Counted from the stretch's first letter, positions 8,666 through 17,837 are shown. The stretch: 64,000 nt of DNA from Enterococcus sp. 9D6_DIV0238 (GCF_002174455.2 NZ_CP147246.1:895501-959500); one strand, 5' to 3'. Notes: generated by a model not told the origin, from the sequence alone. A program made the numbers and translations.

Positions 8666-9667
8666 TTATTTAGTCGATCCTTTTTGATCCATACCGTAAG
8701 GTAAGATAACAGTTTTATCTTCGATTTCTTCTTTATTCATCAATTTTGTCAATAGACGCATAGAAACCGCACCGATATCATATAAAGGCTGTGTCACGCT
8801 TGAAAGACGCGGACGAGATACTTCTGTCAGTAGTGAATTATTGCTTGTGATGATTTCAAAATCTTCTGGTACTTTGATCCCAGCATCGATCATACCATCT
8901 AATAAACCGATCGCTAATTCATCATCTGTCACATAAGCAGCAGTTGCGCCGCTATTGCGAACGCGCTCAGCTAAGGCGATTCCATCTTTAAATTTATATT
9001 CAGATTCAAAAATAAGCCCTTCACTATACGTTAACCCATTATCTGCTAAAGCTTGTTTGTATCCTTTCATACGGTTTTGTCCGTTGATTGGATCGATCAG
9101 TGCACCACTGACAAATGCGATTTTTTTGTTGCCATTTTTTGCCAACATCGTTGTCGCATCTTTGGTCGCTTCTGTATAATCGATATTCACACTACCAACT
9201 TGCTCATCAGGATCGATCGAACCTGCCAAAACAACTGGTGTTTTAGAACGTGAAAATTCTCCACGGATCTCATCTGTGATATGATGTCCCATAAAAATGA
9301 TTCCGTCGACTTGTTTCGCTAAAAGATTATTCAATACATTGACTTCTTTTTGATCGTTGCCGTCAGAATTTGCTAAAATAATGTTGTACTTGTACATCGT
9401 CGCTACGTCATCGATTCCTCGTGCTAACGAAGCAAAAAAGATATTACTCACATCTGGAATAATAACGCCAACAGTTGTCGTCTTTTTACTTGCTAAACCA
9501 CGAGCAACTGCATTAGGACGATAGTCTAAACGGTCGATAACTTCCAAGACTTTTTTCCGAGTAGCTGGTTTCACATTCGGATTACCATTCACTACACGCG
9601 ATACGGTTGCCATAGATACATTTGCTTCACGAGCAACATCATAAATCGTAATTGTTTGTTTTTCCAT
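8666..9667 (-). CDS. ccpA: catabolite control protein A
   Basis: The 333-residue LacI-family regulator has an N-terminal helix-turn-helix and hinge (TIYDVAREANVSMATVSRVVNG, then YRPNAVARGLASKKT) and a periplasmic-binding-like core (VGVIIPDVSNIFFASLARGID). CcpA binds cre sites together with HPr-Ser46-P, made by the HprK encoded at 15333-16271, to control carbon catabolite genes. It is full length, and the divergent pepQ neighbour is the usual lactic-acid-bacterial arrangement. Its promoter (TTGCAA, 17 bp, TATTCT) overlaps a cre-like site, which suggests autoregulation. Confidence 0.96.
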   Translation of the reverse strand: MEKQTITIYDVAREANVSMATVSRVVNGNPNVKPATRKKVLEVIDRLDYRPNAVARGLASKKTTTVGVIIPDVSNIFFASLARGIDDVATMYKYNIILANSDGNDQKEVNVLNNLLAKQVDGIIFMGHHITDEIRGEFSRSKTPVVLAGSIDPDEQVGSVNIDYTEATKDATTMLAKNGNKKIAFVSGALIDPINGQNRMKGYKQALADNGLTYSEGLIFESEYKFKDGIALAERVRNSGATAAYVTDDELAIGLLDGMIDAGIKVPEDFEIITSNNSLLTEVSRPRLSSVTQPLYDIGAVSMRLLTKLMNKEEIEDKTVILPYGMDQKGSTK

Positions 9668-9703
9668 GATTATTCTCCTAAATAATTATAATTTTTCTAT
9701 TTT

Positions 9704-9718
9704 CTGAAAACGCTGTTT
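9704..9718. promoter_or_regulatory. cre-like site downstream of ccpA start point
   Basis: CTGAAAACGCTGTTT fits the cre pattern WTGNAANCGNWNNCW except the first base and the distal C. It lies just downstream of the predicted ccpA transcription start. Confidence 0.4.
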
Positions 9719-9731
9719 ACATTTCTCACTA

Positions 9732-9760
9732 AGAATAGCAGACTTTTTTTGTTTTTGCAA
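9732..9760 (-). promoter_or_regulatory. ccpA promoter
   Basis: On the minus strand: TTGCAA (9755-9760), 17-bp spacer, TATTCT (9732-9737), with a poly-A-rich spacer. Confidence 0.65.
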
Positions 9761-9769
9761 CCGTTTTAA
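9755..9769. promoter_or_regulatory. cre-like site over ccpA -35
   Basis: TTGCAACCGTTTTAA matches the cre pattern with a single core mismatch (A for the distal C). It overlaps the ccpA -35 element. Confidence 0.5.
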
Positions 9770-9802
9770 TCTCATTTTCATGAAAATTTACTATATATTT
9801 CA

Positions 9803-9816
9803 AAAAGCGCTTTACG
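9803..9816. promoter_or_regulatory. cre-like palindrome upstream of pepQ
   Basis: It contains the ideal cre core AAAGCGCTTT (9804-9813), though the outer TG/CA bases are missing. It lies 68 bases upstream of the pepQ start. Confidence 0.4.
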
Positions 9817-9880
9817 TGTTTTCGTGGTATGATAAAGATACAATTTTCTTATTATCAGTTTTGTAGAAAGAAGGAGAGTT

Positions 9881-10981
9881 ATGAATCAAGAAAAAATCAA
9901 TGACTTAAAAAAATGGATGGAAAAAGAACAGATCGATCTGACCTATATCAGTGATCCTGGCCACATTGCATATTTTTCCGGCTATCACAGTGACCCTCAC
10001 GAAAGAGTTTTAGCTTTATTTATTTCATTGAATAGCGGATCATTCTTATTCACCCCAGCATTAGAAGTTGAGGATGCTGAAAATAGTTCTTGGAGTGAAC
10101 CAGTCTATGGCTACCTAGATAGCGAGGATCCATGGGAAAAAATCACTCAGCTGATCAAGAAAAATGGCAATCCACTTAAAATAGCAACAGAAAAAGAAGC
10201 GTTGAGTGTTTCTCGTTTTGAACGTTTAAACCAAGCATTTCCTTCAAGTGATTTTTCAATCAGCGTCACTCCCGTCATCGAAAAACTACAGCTTTTAAAA
10301 ACACCTGCTGAAGTGAACAAACTTATGGAAGCTGGAAATTGGGCCGATGTGGCATTAGAAATTGGATTCAAAGCAATTACCGAAGGTGCTAAAGAACAGG
10401 AGATCCTTGCTGAAATTGAATATCAATTAAAACGTCAGGGTATCCGTTCTATGAGTTTTGATACGTTAGTCTTAACTGGAAAAAATGCTGCAAGCCCACA
10501 TGGAAACCCTGGAAATACAGCTGTTGCAAAACAGGATCTTGTTTTGTTTGATCTAGGTGTTGTTTATAATGGCTATTGTAGTGATGTAACCAGAACCGTC
10601 GCTTACAAGGAACCAACAGATTTCCAAAAGGAAATTTATTCCATTGTTTTAGAAGCCCAGTTAAAAGCTATGGATGCTGTAAAACCTGGTGTGACAGCTG
10701 GTGAATTAGACGATGTCGCTCGGGGCGTGATCAGTGGTTACGGTTATGGAGAATATTTTAATCATCGACTAGGACATGGAATTGGAACAACCGTTCATGA
10801 ATACCCTTCTCTAGTTACAGGGAATGATTTAGTAATTGAAGAAGGCATGTGTTTTTCTATTGAACCTGGTATTTACATCCCAGGCAAAGTCGGTGTACGG
10901 ATCGAAGATTGTCTTCATGTGACTAAAACAGGTTGTGAAGCCTTCACAAAAACAACAAAAGAACTACAAATCATCGATTAA
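9881..10981 (+). CDS. pepQ: Xaa-Pro dipeptidase (prolidase)
   Basis: This 366-residue M24-family metallopeptidase has a creatinase-like N-terminal domain and a pita-bread catalytic domain. The dimetal ligands are visible: LFDLGVVYNGYCSDVTRT (two Asp), HRLGHGIG (His), SIEPGIYIPG (Glu) and VRIEDC (Glu). It cleaves dipeptides with C-terminal proline in the cytoplasm. AAGGAGAG precedes the ATG by five bases. It is divergent from ccpA, sharing an intergenic region with cre-like sites, and is monocistronic, ending at a shared hairpin. Confidence 0.95.
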   Translation: MNQEKINDLKKWMEKEQIDLTYISDPGHIAYFSGYHSDPHERVLALFISLNSGSFLFTPALEVEDAENSSWSEPVYGYLDSEDPWEKITQLIKKNGNPLKIATEKEALSVSRFERLNQAFPSSDFSISVTPVIEKLQLLKTPAEVNKLMEAGNWADVALEIGFKAITEGAKEQEILAEIEYQLKRQGIRSMSFDTLVLTGKNAASPHGNPGNTAVAKQDLVLFDLGVVYNGYCSDVTRTVAYKEPTDFQKEIYSIVLEAQLKAMDAVKPGVTAGELDDVARGVISGYGYGEYFNHRLGHGIGTTVHEYPSLVTGNDLVIEEGMCFSIEPGIYIPGKVGVRIEDCLHVTKTGCEAFTKTTKELQIID

Positions 10982-10984
10982 TAC

Positions 10985-11024
10985 GAAAAAAAGCCGAAAC
11001 TCTTTAAGGAGTCTCGGCTTTTTT
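10985..11024. terminator. bidirectional terminator pepQ / YtxH gene
   Basis: AAAAAGCCGAAACTC pairs with GAGTCTCGGCTTTTT (one mismatch), with A and T runs on the two flanks. Confidence 0.85.
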
Positions 11025-11025
11025 A

Positions 11026-11613
11026 TTATGATTTAATATTGTCAGCCGTTTCTTTTGCAATTTTTTTCGTATCTTGTTTTGCTTCCTCTACTTTTTCAGG
11101 AACATCTTTTGTGACTTCTTTCGCTTCAGATACACCTTCTGACACTGTTTCTTTTGCTTTTTTCGCTGATTCTTTCACATCGATAAAAATATCATCTGAA
11201 GCATCTTCAGCGATATCACCTAATTCATCCACTGAATCATTCACATCTTTTGCTGTCTTTTTAAAACGATCAGATAGCTCTCCAGTTTGTTTTTTGAATG
11301 ATTCTAAAACGTTATCTGATACTCCTTGTGCTTTATCGAAAGAATCTTTTGTTTTATCTTTGACATTGCCAGCTAGATCACCTGCTTGTTCTCCTAAAGC
11401 ACTTGCTTTTTCTTTCGCAATCGAAGAAAGCTCAGCCCCTTTTTGAGCGGCATAGTCTGTGTAGTCTGTTGCTTTGTCTTTTAAATCATCTGCTTGATTT
11501 GCCAAGTCCTCACGTAATTCTTTACCAGATTTTGGTGCTAGTAATAGTGCTGCGACTGCTGCTGCAGTTCCACCGATGATTGCTCCTAAGAAAAATCCAC
11601 CTTTTTTTGCCAT
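11026..11613 (-). CDS. YtxH domain general-stress-like protein
   Basis: The 195-residue protein opens with KKGGFFLGAIIGGTAAAVAALLLAPKSGKELREDL, the YtxH signature: a Gly/Ala-rich membrane anchor, then LLLAPKSGKELR. The rest is a long, highly charged Ala/Lys/Glu/Asp helical region (about 40-195) with LEA-like periodicity. YtxH proteins are general-stress proteins of unclear mechanism. It follows the DUF948 gene by 21 bases, a pairing common in Firmicutes. It is probably membrane-tethered with a cytoplasmic or surface coiled coil. Confidence 0.85.
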   Translation of the reverse strand: MAKKGGFFLGAIIGGTAAAVAALLLAPKSGKELREDLANQADDLKDKATDYTDYAAQKGAELSSIAKEKASALGEQAGDLAGNVKDKTKDSFDKAQGVSDNVLESFKKQTGELSDRFKKTAKDVNDSVDELGDIAEDASDDIFIDVKESAKKAKETVSEGVSEAKEVTKDVPEKVEEAKQDTKKIAKETADNIKS

Positions 11614-11634
11614 AGTTATTCCTCCATTATTTTT

Positions 11635-12075
11635 TTATTTTGTTGGTTCAATTTTTGTTTTCTTTTTCGGGCGAAATGCTTTGAATGCCGCTCCGCCTAC
11701 TTTACTTACTACGCCAGCTTTCGCCGTTGTTTTACCTACGGAGCCTACTTTCCCCAGTAAATTTCTACTAGAGTAATTCAAATCAGATACACTTTCACTC
11801 AATTCTGCCACTGCTGCAAATAATGGATCGATCGTTGCAACTTTCTTGTTGACATCTTCGATCAGCTCATTACTTTTTACTAAAAGCCCCTCTACTTGCC
11901 TAGATAAAATATCCACATCTTTCGTCACGATTTCGATTGTTTTATTCGCTTCATCAACTGTTGTTGAAACCTTTTCTACAGTTTTTCCGATTTTTATCAG
12001 TACTAAAATAATAAAGACCACTAATACAGCAAATGCTACTGCTGCGATAACTGCTGCTACCTCTCCACCTGTCAT
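11635..12075 (-). CDS. DUF948 domain membrane protein
   Basis: In this 146-residue protein, one N-terminal membrane span (about residues 5-27, GGEVAAVIAAVAFAVLVVFIILVLIKI) is followed by a heptad-rich region (EKVSTTVDEANKTIEIVTKDVDILSRQ) and a basic C terminus. This is the DUF948 family, usually encoded with YtxH proteins as here. The role is unknown; a stress-related envelope function is an inference from the pairing. Start supported by AGAGAGGAG upstream. Confidence 0.85.
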   Translation of the reverse strand: MTGGEVAAVIAAVAFAVLVVFIILVLIKIGKTVEKVSTTVDEANKTIEIVTKDVDILSRQVEGLLVKSNELIEDVNKKVATIDPLFAAVAELSESVSDLNYSSRNLLGKVGSVGKTTAKAGVVSKVGGAAFKAFRPKKKTKIEPTK

Positions 12076-12221
12076 ATTTCTGCTCCTCTCTGCAATTGTT
12101 ATACACTTTTAGAATAACATCAACTAGCATTTTTCTCAAATTATTCAGTTGCTTTACTTCTTCAATTATAACAATTTAACCTAAAACTCTCTATCTTCCT
12201 TTGTGATTTTTCGTAAAATAA

Positions 12222-12251
12222 TAAAAAAGACAGAACAATTGTCCTGTCTTT
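12222..12251 (-). terminator. intrinsic terminator after galU
   Basis: AAAGACAGAAC (12226-12236) pairs with GTCCTGTCTTT (12241-12251), loop AATT, with a T run on the minus strand. Confidence 0.85.
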
Positions 12252-12271
12252 CATCATAATATTAATTTACT

Positions 12272-13168
12272 CTATTTCTTTTTTGATGCTTGTTCTTTCG
12301 AAAGCTCTTCACCTAGCTCAATAATATAATTACGAAGATTATCCTTCACTTCTGGGTGAACTAGACCATACTCGATACTAGTTTTCATAAAACCAAATTT
12401 ATCTCCCACATCATAACGTTTTCCTGTGAATTCACGTGCGAATACACGCTGTGTTTTATTTAACGTATCGATTGCATCTGTTAGTTGAATTTCTCCACCT
12501 GCGCCAGGTTCTTGCGTTTCAAGAACATGGAAAATCTCTGGTGTTAGTAAGTAACGTCCAATAATCGCTAAATCACTCGGCGCTTCTTCTGGCGTTGGTT
12601 TTTCAACGAAGCTGTTAACGTTATATAAACCACTTGAAACTTCTGCTTCCGGATTGATAATGCCATATTTTGATGTTTCTTCATGAGGCACTTTCATCAC
12701 TGCTATCGTTGATGCATGAGTCGAATCATAATCGTTCATCAATTGCTTAGATAGAGGAATCTTATCTTCCATAATATCATCGCCCAACATGACAACAAAT
12801 GGTTCATTTCCAACAAAAGCCTTTGCCTGTAATACGGCATGACCTAATCCTTTTGGATGAGATTGACGAATAAAATGAAGATTGACATCCGTCGTTTCTT
12901 CTACTAATTTTAATAATTCTGTTTTATTTTTCTCACGAAGATTACTCTCTAATTCAAAGTTTGCATCAAAGTGGTCCTCGATTGGACGTTTTGCCTTGCC
13001 TGTAACGATCAAGATATCTTCGATACCAGAAGCCAATGCTTCTTCCACAATAAATTGAATCGTTGGTTTATCAACGATTGGCAGCATCTCTTTTGCCATA
13101 GCTTTGGTCGCTGGTAAAAACCTTGTACCCAGGCCAGCTGCCGGGATAACCGCTTTTCTTACTTTCAT
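12272..13168 (-). CDS. galU: UTP-glucose-1-phosphate uridylyltransferase
   Basis: The 298-residue enzyme makes UDP-glucose for glycolipids, wall polysaccharides and galactose use. The nucleotidyltransferase signature [22 protein letters not shown] is at residues 10-31; [17 protein letters not shown] and [10 protein letters not shown] follow in the expected order. It is full length. It lies 17 bases downstream of gpsA and ends with a strong terminator, so galU is probably the last gene of an hprK-lgt-gpsA-galU transcript. UDP-glucose feeds the same membrane glycolipids that need glycerol phosphate from GpsA. Confidence 0.96.
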   Translation of the reverse strand: MKVRKAVIPAAGLGTRFLPATKAMAKEMLPIVDKPTIQFIVEEALASGIEDILIVTGKAKRPIEDHFDANFELESNLREKNKTELLKLVEETTDVNLHFIRQSHPKGLGHAVLQAKAFVGNEPFVVMLGDDIMEDKIPLSKQLMNDYDSTHASTIAVMKVPHEETSKYGIINPEAEVSSGLYNVNSFVEKPTPEEAPSDLAIIGRYLLTPEIFHVLETQEPGAGGEIQLTDAIDTLNKTQRVFAREFTGKRYDVGDKFGFMKTSIEYGLVHPEVKDNLRNYIIELGEELSKEQASKKK

Positions 13169-13185
13169 TTTATCTTTCCTCCTAT

Positions 13186-14202
13186 TTATACAGAAAACTC
13201 ATTTTCTGTTTTACCATCACGCAACATAATCTCTTTTGCTGCTTGTTTCACGTCTTTACCTTCATAAAGCACACTATAAATGGCCGCTGTTATCGGCATT
13301 TCAACATTTAATTGTTGTGACAGTTCATAAGCCGCTTTCGTTGTCGAAACGCCTTCAACGATCATGCCCATGTTTTCAAGAACTTCATCTAAACTATGGC
13401 CTTTTCCAAGTAGGTTTCCTGCTCGCCAGTTACGAGAGTGAACACTTGTACATGTCACGATCAAATCACCTACACCGCTCAAGCCGATAAACGTCAACGG
13501 GTTCGCTCCCATCGCCACACCCAAACGGCTGATTTCTGCCAAACCACGAGTCATGATCGCAGCTTTTGCATTATCACCAAAACCTAAGCCATGGATCGCT
13601 CCCGCTCCTAAAGCAATGATATTCTTTAGTGCAGCACCTGTTTCGACACCGATCACATCATCATTTGTATAAATTCTAAAATAGTCGTTCATGAATAATT
13701 GCTGAACATAGCAAGCTTGTTCTAAATCTTCACATGCAGCAGTAATTGTCGTGATATCGTGTACAGCAACTTCTTCTGCATGACTTGGTCCAGATAAAAC
13801 AACAACACCACGGCGCTTTTCAGCTGGTATCTCTTCCATCAATACCTCTGAAATTCGTTTATGGCTGCCTTGCTCCAATCCTTTACTAGCATGAATGATC
13901 AATGGTTGATTTTTACATTTAGCTGTAAATTCCTGTGCAACAGAGCGAATTGCTTTAGTTGGAACCACGAATAAAACAGCATCTACGTTGTCGATACATT
14001 CTTCCAATGATAGCGTTCCTTGAATAGATTCTGGGATCACTAGATCTGGAAGATAGTGTTGATTGGTATGATGCCTATTGATTTCATCAATTTGTGCTTT
14101 ATTATTGCCCCAAATGCGAACCTCATGGCCATCCTCTGCTAAAACTTGTGCCAATGCTGTTCCCCATGAACCGGGACCTAAGACAGCAACTTTTTGTTTC
14201 AT
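13186..14202 (-). CDS. gpsA: glycerol-3-phosphate dehydrogenase [NAD(P)+]
   Basis: The 338-residue cytoplasmic enzyme reduces dihydroxyacetone phosphate to sn-glycerol 3-phosphate, the backbone for phospholipids and teichoic acids. The Rossmann motif [10 protein letters not shown] is at residues 9-18. [27 protein letters not shown] and [24 protein letters not shown] are family core motifs with the catalytic Lys region. It sits between lgt and galU in the same direction. Normal length, no oddities. Confidence 0.96.
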   Translation of the reverse strand: MKQKVAVLGPGSWGTALAQVLAEDGHEVRIWGNNKAQIDEINRHHTNQHYLPDLVIPESIQGTLSLEECIDNVDAVLFVVPTKAIRSVAQEFTAKCKNQPLIIHASKGLEQGSHKRISEVLMEEIPAEKRRGVVVLSGPSHAEEVAVHDITTITAACEDLEQACYVQQLFMNDYFRIYTNDDVIGVETGAALKNIIALGAGAIHGLGFGDNAKAAIMTRGLAEISRLGVAMGANPLTFIGLSGVGDLIVTCTSVHSRNWRAGNLLGKGHSLDEVLENMGMIVEGVSTTKAAYELSQQLNVEMPITAAIYSVLYEGKDVKQAAKEIMLRDGKTENEFSV

Positions 14203-14338
14203 TGGTGAAAATCTCCTTTACAGAAAAGCCGAACTAAATTTCATCAGCTTTTATTTATAATAACTTACTAAATTTACTACTTTTATTACTTTCATACCCA
14301 ATCTATATTTTACCATAGCACAGCCATAATAGGCAGTT

Positions 14339-15169
14339 CTATTCTGCTTTTTTTATCGTTCCTTTTTCTCTGTCATAAAACTTGATCGCACCTTTTTTAC
14401 GACGGAAAATCATTAAACCGATCGCACCGAAAAACAGCACAAGTGACACTAATTGGGAAACTCTGATACTGCCAAATGCATATAGACTATCTGTCCGCAT
14501 CCCTTCAATAAAGAAGCGACCGAATGAATACCAGATGATGTATCCTAAAAATACTTCTCCTTCTTTCAAGAAATTTTTCTTTCTTCTCAAAAGAACTAGA
14601 ACAATAAAACCTAAAACATTCCAAACAGACTCATACAAGAATGTCGGCTGATGATAGGTGCCGTCAATATTCATATTGTCGATGATAAATTTAGGCAAAT
14701 GCAGTCCTTCCAAAAAGCTGCGTGTTGTTGCTGGGCCATATGCTTCATGATTCATGAAATTTCCCCAACGTCCGATAGCCTGAGCTAAAATCACACTAGG
14801 TGCTGCGATATCCAAAAATGTCCATGTTGAGATGAACCGATGTCTTGCAAAGAAGAATAACGCCAGACCTCCTCCGATCAAGCCACCGTAAATTGCTAAA
14901 CCACCATTTCTAGTCAAAATGATTTCTATTGGATTATCTATATAATCCTGCCATTGAAAAATAACATAGTACAAACGAGCACCGACAATTGCACTCGGTA
15001 AGCCCCACAACATAAAATCGATCACATCATCTTCTTTTAAACCGACACTAACTGCTTCTCTACTACTTAGCCAAACAGCTAGTACTATTCCTGATACAAT
15101 AATGATTGCATACCAGTAAACTGCTATTCCAAAAAGATTGAATGCAACTGGATTTACCTGACCTAACAT
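14339..15169 (-). CDS. lgt: prolipoprotein diacylglyceryl transferase
   Basis: This 276-residue integral membrane enzyme has seven hydrophobic segments. It transfers diacylglycerol from phosphatidylglycerol to the lipobox cysteine of prolipoproteins (PstS and LivJ in this window are such clients). The signature GRWGNFMNHEAYG is near residues 135-147, and NGGLAIYGGLIGG and GRFFIEGMRTDSL are also present. The Shine-Dalgarno AAGGAGG directly abuts palindromic repeat copy C, which therefore lies in the leader between hprK and lgt. Confidence 0.95.
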   Translation of the reverse strand: MLGQVNPVAFNLFGIAVYWYAIIIVSGIVLAVWLSSREAVSVGLKEDDVIDFMLWGLPSAIVGARLYYVIFQWQDYIDNPIEIILTRNGGLAIYGGLIGGGLALFFFARHRFISTWTFLDIAAPSVILAQAIGRWGNFMNHEAYGPATTRSFLEGLHLPKFIIDNMNIDGTYHQPTFLYESVWNVLGFIVLVLLRRKKNFLKEGEVFLGYIIWYSFGRFFIEGMRTDSLYAFGSIRVSQLVSLVLFFGAIGLMIFRRKKGAIKFYDREKGTIKKAE

Positions 15170-15182
15170 TTGGCTGCCTCCT

Positions 15183-15303
15183 TAAAATAAAAGCTGAACA
15201 GGCTGGTCAGCTCTGACTGAAAAATAGGAAAATAAGTTTGTGACGCTCTTTGACACACACTTAGTTTATCTTTTTTCCGAAGAGCTGGCCTGTGAAGCTA
15301 ATC
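15183..15303. repeat. palindromic intergenic repeat, copy C
   Basis: Copy C has the same layout as copies A and B. ACAGGC (15198-15203) pairs with GCCTGT (15288-15293) and AGCTCT (15209-15214) with AGAGCT (15281-15286), with an inner AGGAAAA-type arm facing TTTTTTCC. It fills the hprK-lgt gap. Its left end and the adjoining lgt Shine-Dalgarno share 18 identical bases (CCTCCTTAAAATAAAAGC) with copy A at nfo. Confidence 0.8.
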
Positions 15304-15332
15304 TATTTCTAAAATCCGAATATTTTTATCCG

Positions 15333-16271
15333 TTAAACGTTTCCTGAATTTTCTTCAATCAAACGTGTCAATCGTTCTTCAAATGCTTTTGTCGCATCAT
15401 ATCCCATTGTTTTCGCACGGAAATTCATCGCAGCTACTTCAATGATGATCGCAACATTTCGACCTGTTTTTACAGGGATACGAATCTGCGGTACATCTAC
15501 ATTAGCAATCTCGATCATTGCATCATCTGAACCTAAGCGATCATATTTTTTATCCTTCTCCCACGCTTCAAGATACACGACCAGTTGAACCTGCATAAAG
15601 CCACGAACAGCACTGGCACCGAATAAGTTCATTACATCAATGATCCCAATGCCGCGGATCTCGATCAGATGCTGCAGTATTTTTGGCGGCTCACCGATTA
15701 CTGTCAGCTCATCCTGCTGATAAACGTCGACCCGATCATCTGCGATCAAGCGATGACCTCGTTTAATCAATTCTAAGGCCGTTTCGCTCTTACCAATACC
15801 GCTATCGCCTTGGATCAATACACCTAAACCATACACATCGACTAATACACCATGGATGCTGCTTCTCACAGCCAAGCGCCCATCCAGATAGCTGGAAATC
15901 TCGCCTAATAATCGTGAAGTTGAGATCGGTGAACGTAATACAGCTAATCCTTTTTCTTTCGCTGCCTGCACCATTTCCTCCGGAGCTTCTAATCCTCTGG
16001 AAATAATGAATGCCGGTGTATCTTTCTCACATAAACGACGCATGACCATTAAGCGTTCTTCCGGTATCATCCGCTCAGCAAAGGTGATTTCTTTACTGCC
16101 GAATAACTGTAAGCGATTATGGGGATAATAATTAAAATAACCAGTCAATTCTAAACCAGGACGTGAAATATCTCCTGTTGTGATCTCTCTATTTAAACTT
16201 TCTTCATCGCCATAAACGACTTCTAAAGAAAGCTTTTCTACCAGTTGATGAATTTTTACAACTTCTTCCAT
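15333..16271 (-). CDS. hprK: HPr kinase/phosphorylase
   Basis: This 312-residue bifunctional sensor enzyme phosphorylates HPr at Ser46 (high fructose-bisphosphate and ATP) and removes it by phosphorolysis; HPr-Ser-P is the CcpA co-repressor. The P-loop is GDSGIGKSE, and the family signature [20 protein letters not shown] follows. The frame is open to an ATG at 16280, but that ATG touches the GAAGGG Shine-Dalgarno; ATG 16271, nine bases downstream, is better. Head of the probable hprK-lgt-gpsA-galU cluster. Confidence 0.95.
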   Translation of the reverse strand: MEEVVKIHQLVEKLSLEVVYGDEESLNREITTGDISRPGLELTGYFNYYPHNRLQLFGSKEITFAERMIPEERLMVMRRLCEKDTPAFIISRGLEAPEEMVQAAKEKGLAVLRSPISTSRLLGEISSYLDGRLAVRSSIHGVLVDVYGLGVLIQGDSGIGKSETALELIKRGHRLIADDRVDVYQQDELTVIGEPPKILQHLIEIRGIGIIDVMNLFGASAVRGFMQVQLVVYLEAWEKDKKYDRLGSDDAMIEIANVDVPQIRIPVKTGRNVAIIIEVAAMNFRAKTMGYDATKAFEERLTRLIEENSGNV

Positions 16272-16391
16272 ATTCGTCATCCCTTCTTGTTCTCTACTCG
16301 TTTCATTTTATCATTTCAAGCAGGAAGTTACTAGCCATTAACAAGATTGTCCCTATTTGTTTTAGACCATAAAGCAGCTTAGATCTACTCA

Positions 16392-16419
16392 TTGACTATC
16401 AACGATTAATTTGTATACT
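16392..16419 (+). promoter_or_regulatory. promoter of Cho-like gene
   Basis: TTGACT (16392-16397), 16-bp spacer, TATACT (16414-16419). A second TTGTATAC lies directly downstream. I see no LexA-type box. Confidence 0.5.
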
Positions 16420-16468
16420 TAACTTGTATACCATCCATCAGCCAAAAAAATATGGGATGTGAGCCAGT

Positions 16469-17437
16469 ATGAACGATACTTTGAAGAATCAGGCAAAGGA
16501 ATTGCCGCTTACGCCTGGTGTTTATTTAATGCAGGATAAACATGGAGACATCATCTATGTTGGTAAAGCAAAAAAATTACGCGAACGAGTCAGCAGTTAC
16601 TTTATCAAAAATAAACAGCATTCTAAAAAAACATTGCGGATGATCCAACAATTGACAAGTTTTTATACGATCGATGTTCCAACTGAACTTGATGCTCTCT
16701 TATTAGAATGCGAACTGATCCAAACCCATCGCCCCATTTATAACCGTCAGATGAACACATTCGAAAAATATAAATATTTTGAGATCAATATAGACGATAA
16801 GGAAATCAAACTCAATATCTTACCTGCTCCAACAGAAAAAAATTGCTTTGGTCCTTTCTCTATCCACAGAAAGCTTGATCAGGTGAAACAAATTTTAGAA
16901 GAACTATACGGATTAAATAAAAATAATTACTGGCATCAAACTTTTTCGGATCAGTCTACGATTACTTTAGATAGAGACGTGATCATTAAAGAGCTATTTG
17001 AAGCCTTTACTTTGAACGGCGAACAACCACAAAAGAGACTGGAAACAAACATGCTTTTAGCTTCTGAAAATTTCTCATTTGAACGCGCTGGAAAACTGCA
17101 TGAAGAATGGCAGTTTCTTACTCGCTTTTTCAACCAAAATAAAAAGCTGATCCTTGCCAGCCAAACAGACTGGCAGCTGCTTTGGCTGCCTTATGATTCA
17201 AAAATAAAATATTATTTAATCTATCAAGGTTTGGTCATCAATAGTCGGATTTATACAAAACAAACTTTTCATAAATATACTGCGGCAGAACTAGCTCAAA
17301 AAATACTGCCTAAATCAAAACCGACACACTTCAAACGATTTTCAAAAGCCCAAGTCGATTTTATCAATATTTTATATAGCTACATCAATCAGCACGAAGA
17401 GTGCCGAATCGTTGATTTGGATGACCCATTTATATAA
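16469..17437 (+). CDS. Cho-like GIY-YIG nuclease (UvrC N-terminal homologue)
   Basis: The 322-residue protein begins LPLTPGVYLMQDKHGDIIYVGKAKKLRERVSSYF, the UvrC/Cho GIY-YIG nuclease core (G-V-Y, then Y-V-G-K-A-K-K-L and the catalytic Arg). ELDALLLECELIQTHRPIYNRQ follows with the metal-binding Glu. A weak UVR-like stretch (LASENFSFERAGKLHEEWQFL) is near residues 205-225. The C-terminal RNase H-like nuclease and HhH domains of UvrC are absent, so by analogy with E. coli Cho it would make only the 3' incision in nucleotide-excision repair. Monocistronic. Confidence 0.85.
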   Translation: MNDTLKNQAKELPLTPGVYLMQDKHGDIIYVGKAKKLRERVSSYFIKNKQHSKKTLRMIQQLTSFYTIDVPTELDALLLECELIQTHRPIYNRQMNTFEKYKYFEINIDDKEIKLNILPAPTEKNCFGPFSIHRKLDQVKQILEELYGLNKNNYWHQTFSDQSTITLDRDVIIKELFEAFTLNGEQPQKRLETNMLLASENFSFERAGKLHEEWQFLTRFFNQNKKLILASQTDWQLLWLPYDSKIKYYLIYQGLVINSRIYTKQTFHKYTAAELAQKILPKSKPTHFKRFSKAQVDFINILYSYINQHEECRIVDLDDPFI

Positions 17438-17438
17438 A

Positions 17439-17484
17439 AAAGGATAAAACCAAACGAAAGTCGTCTGAGTTTTATCCTTTTCTA
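17439..17484. terminator. bidirectional terminator Cho-like gene / liaZ
   Basis: AAAGGATAAAAC (17439-17450) pairs perfectly with GTTTTATCCTTT (17469-17480). The right arm overlaps the end of liaZ. Confidence 0.85.
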
Positions 17485-17837
17485 CTATATTTATCTAAGT
17501 TGCGTTCACTAACGATTGCATTGACTAATGACATGATTACCGCCATTAAAATCGCTGCACCAAAACTTGAAAAACCAAAGTTCATTTCTCCTACAAAAGA
17601 AGAGGTCATTTTTAACATCGCTGCATTTACAACAAAACTGAATAACCCAAAGGTGAGCAGTGTAAATGGCAATGATAAAATCGTCAGAACTGGTTTTACG
17701 AGCATATTCAAAACAGAAAGTACGAATGCGGCTACGATTGCCATACCAATGCTTCTTACAAAAATCATATTAGGAAACATCACTGAGAGTGACACAAAGG
17801 TCAACGTGTTAACAACTAAACGTTGAAAATATGTCAT
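17472..17837 (-). CDS. liaZ: LiaZ, YvlD/phage-holin-IV-like membrane protein
   Basis: The 121-residue protein has four predicted membrane segments (around 8-30, 32-50, 55-75 and 88-110), with the YvlD hallmark VLSVLNMLVKPVLTILSLPFTLLTFGLFSFVVNA. Its ATG overlaps the liaY stop by one base. In E. faecalis the three-gene set LiaXYZ is the effector operon of the LiaFSR antibiotic-stress system. LiaZ's exact activity is not established. The gene name rests on operon architecture and family match. Confidence 0.85.
   Translation of the reverse strand: MTYFQRLVVNTLTFVSLSVMFPNMIFVRSIGMAIVAAFVLSVLNMLVKPVLTILSLPFTLLTFGLFSFVVNAAMLKMTSSFVGEMNFGFSSFGAAILMAVIMSLVNAIVSERNLDKYSRKG

Noticed and set aside
8292..8687. 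131-residue plus-strand frame overlapping the pbpF 3' end
   Set aside because: It is a shifted reading of the low-complexity pbpF tail and runs through the bidirectional terminator into ccpA.
16411..16432. Repeated TTGTATAC as a LexA/SOS box for the Cho-like gene
   Set aside because: It does not match the Firmicute LexA pattern CGAAC-N4-GTTCG; the first copy is part of the -10.
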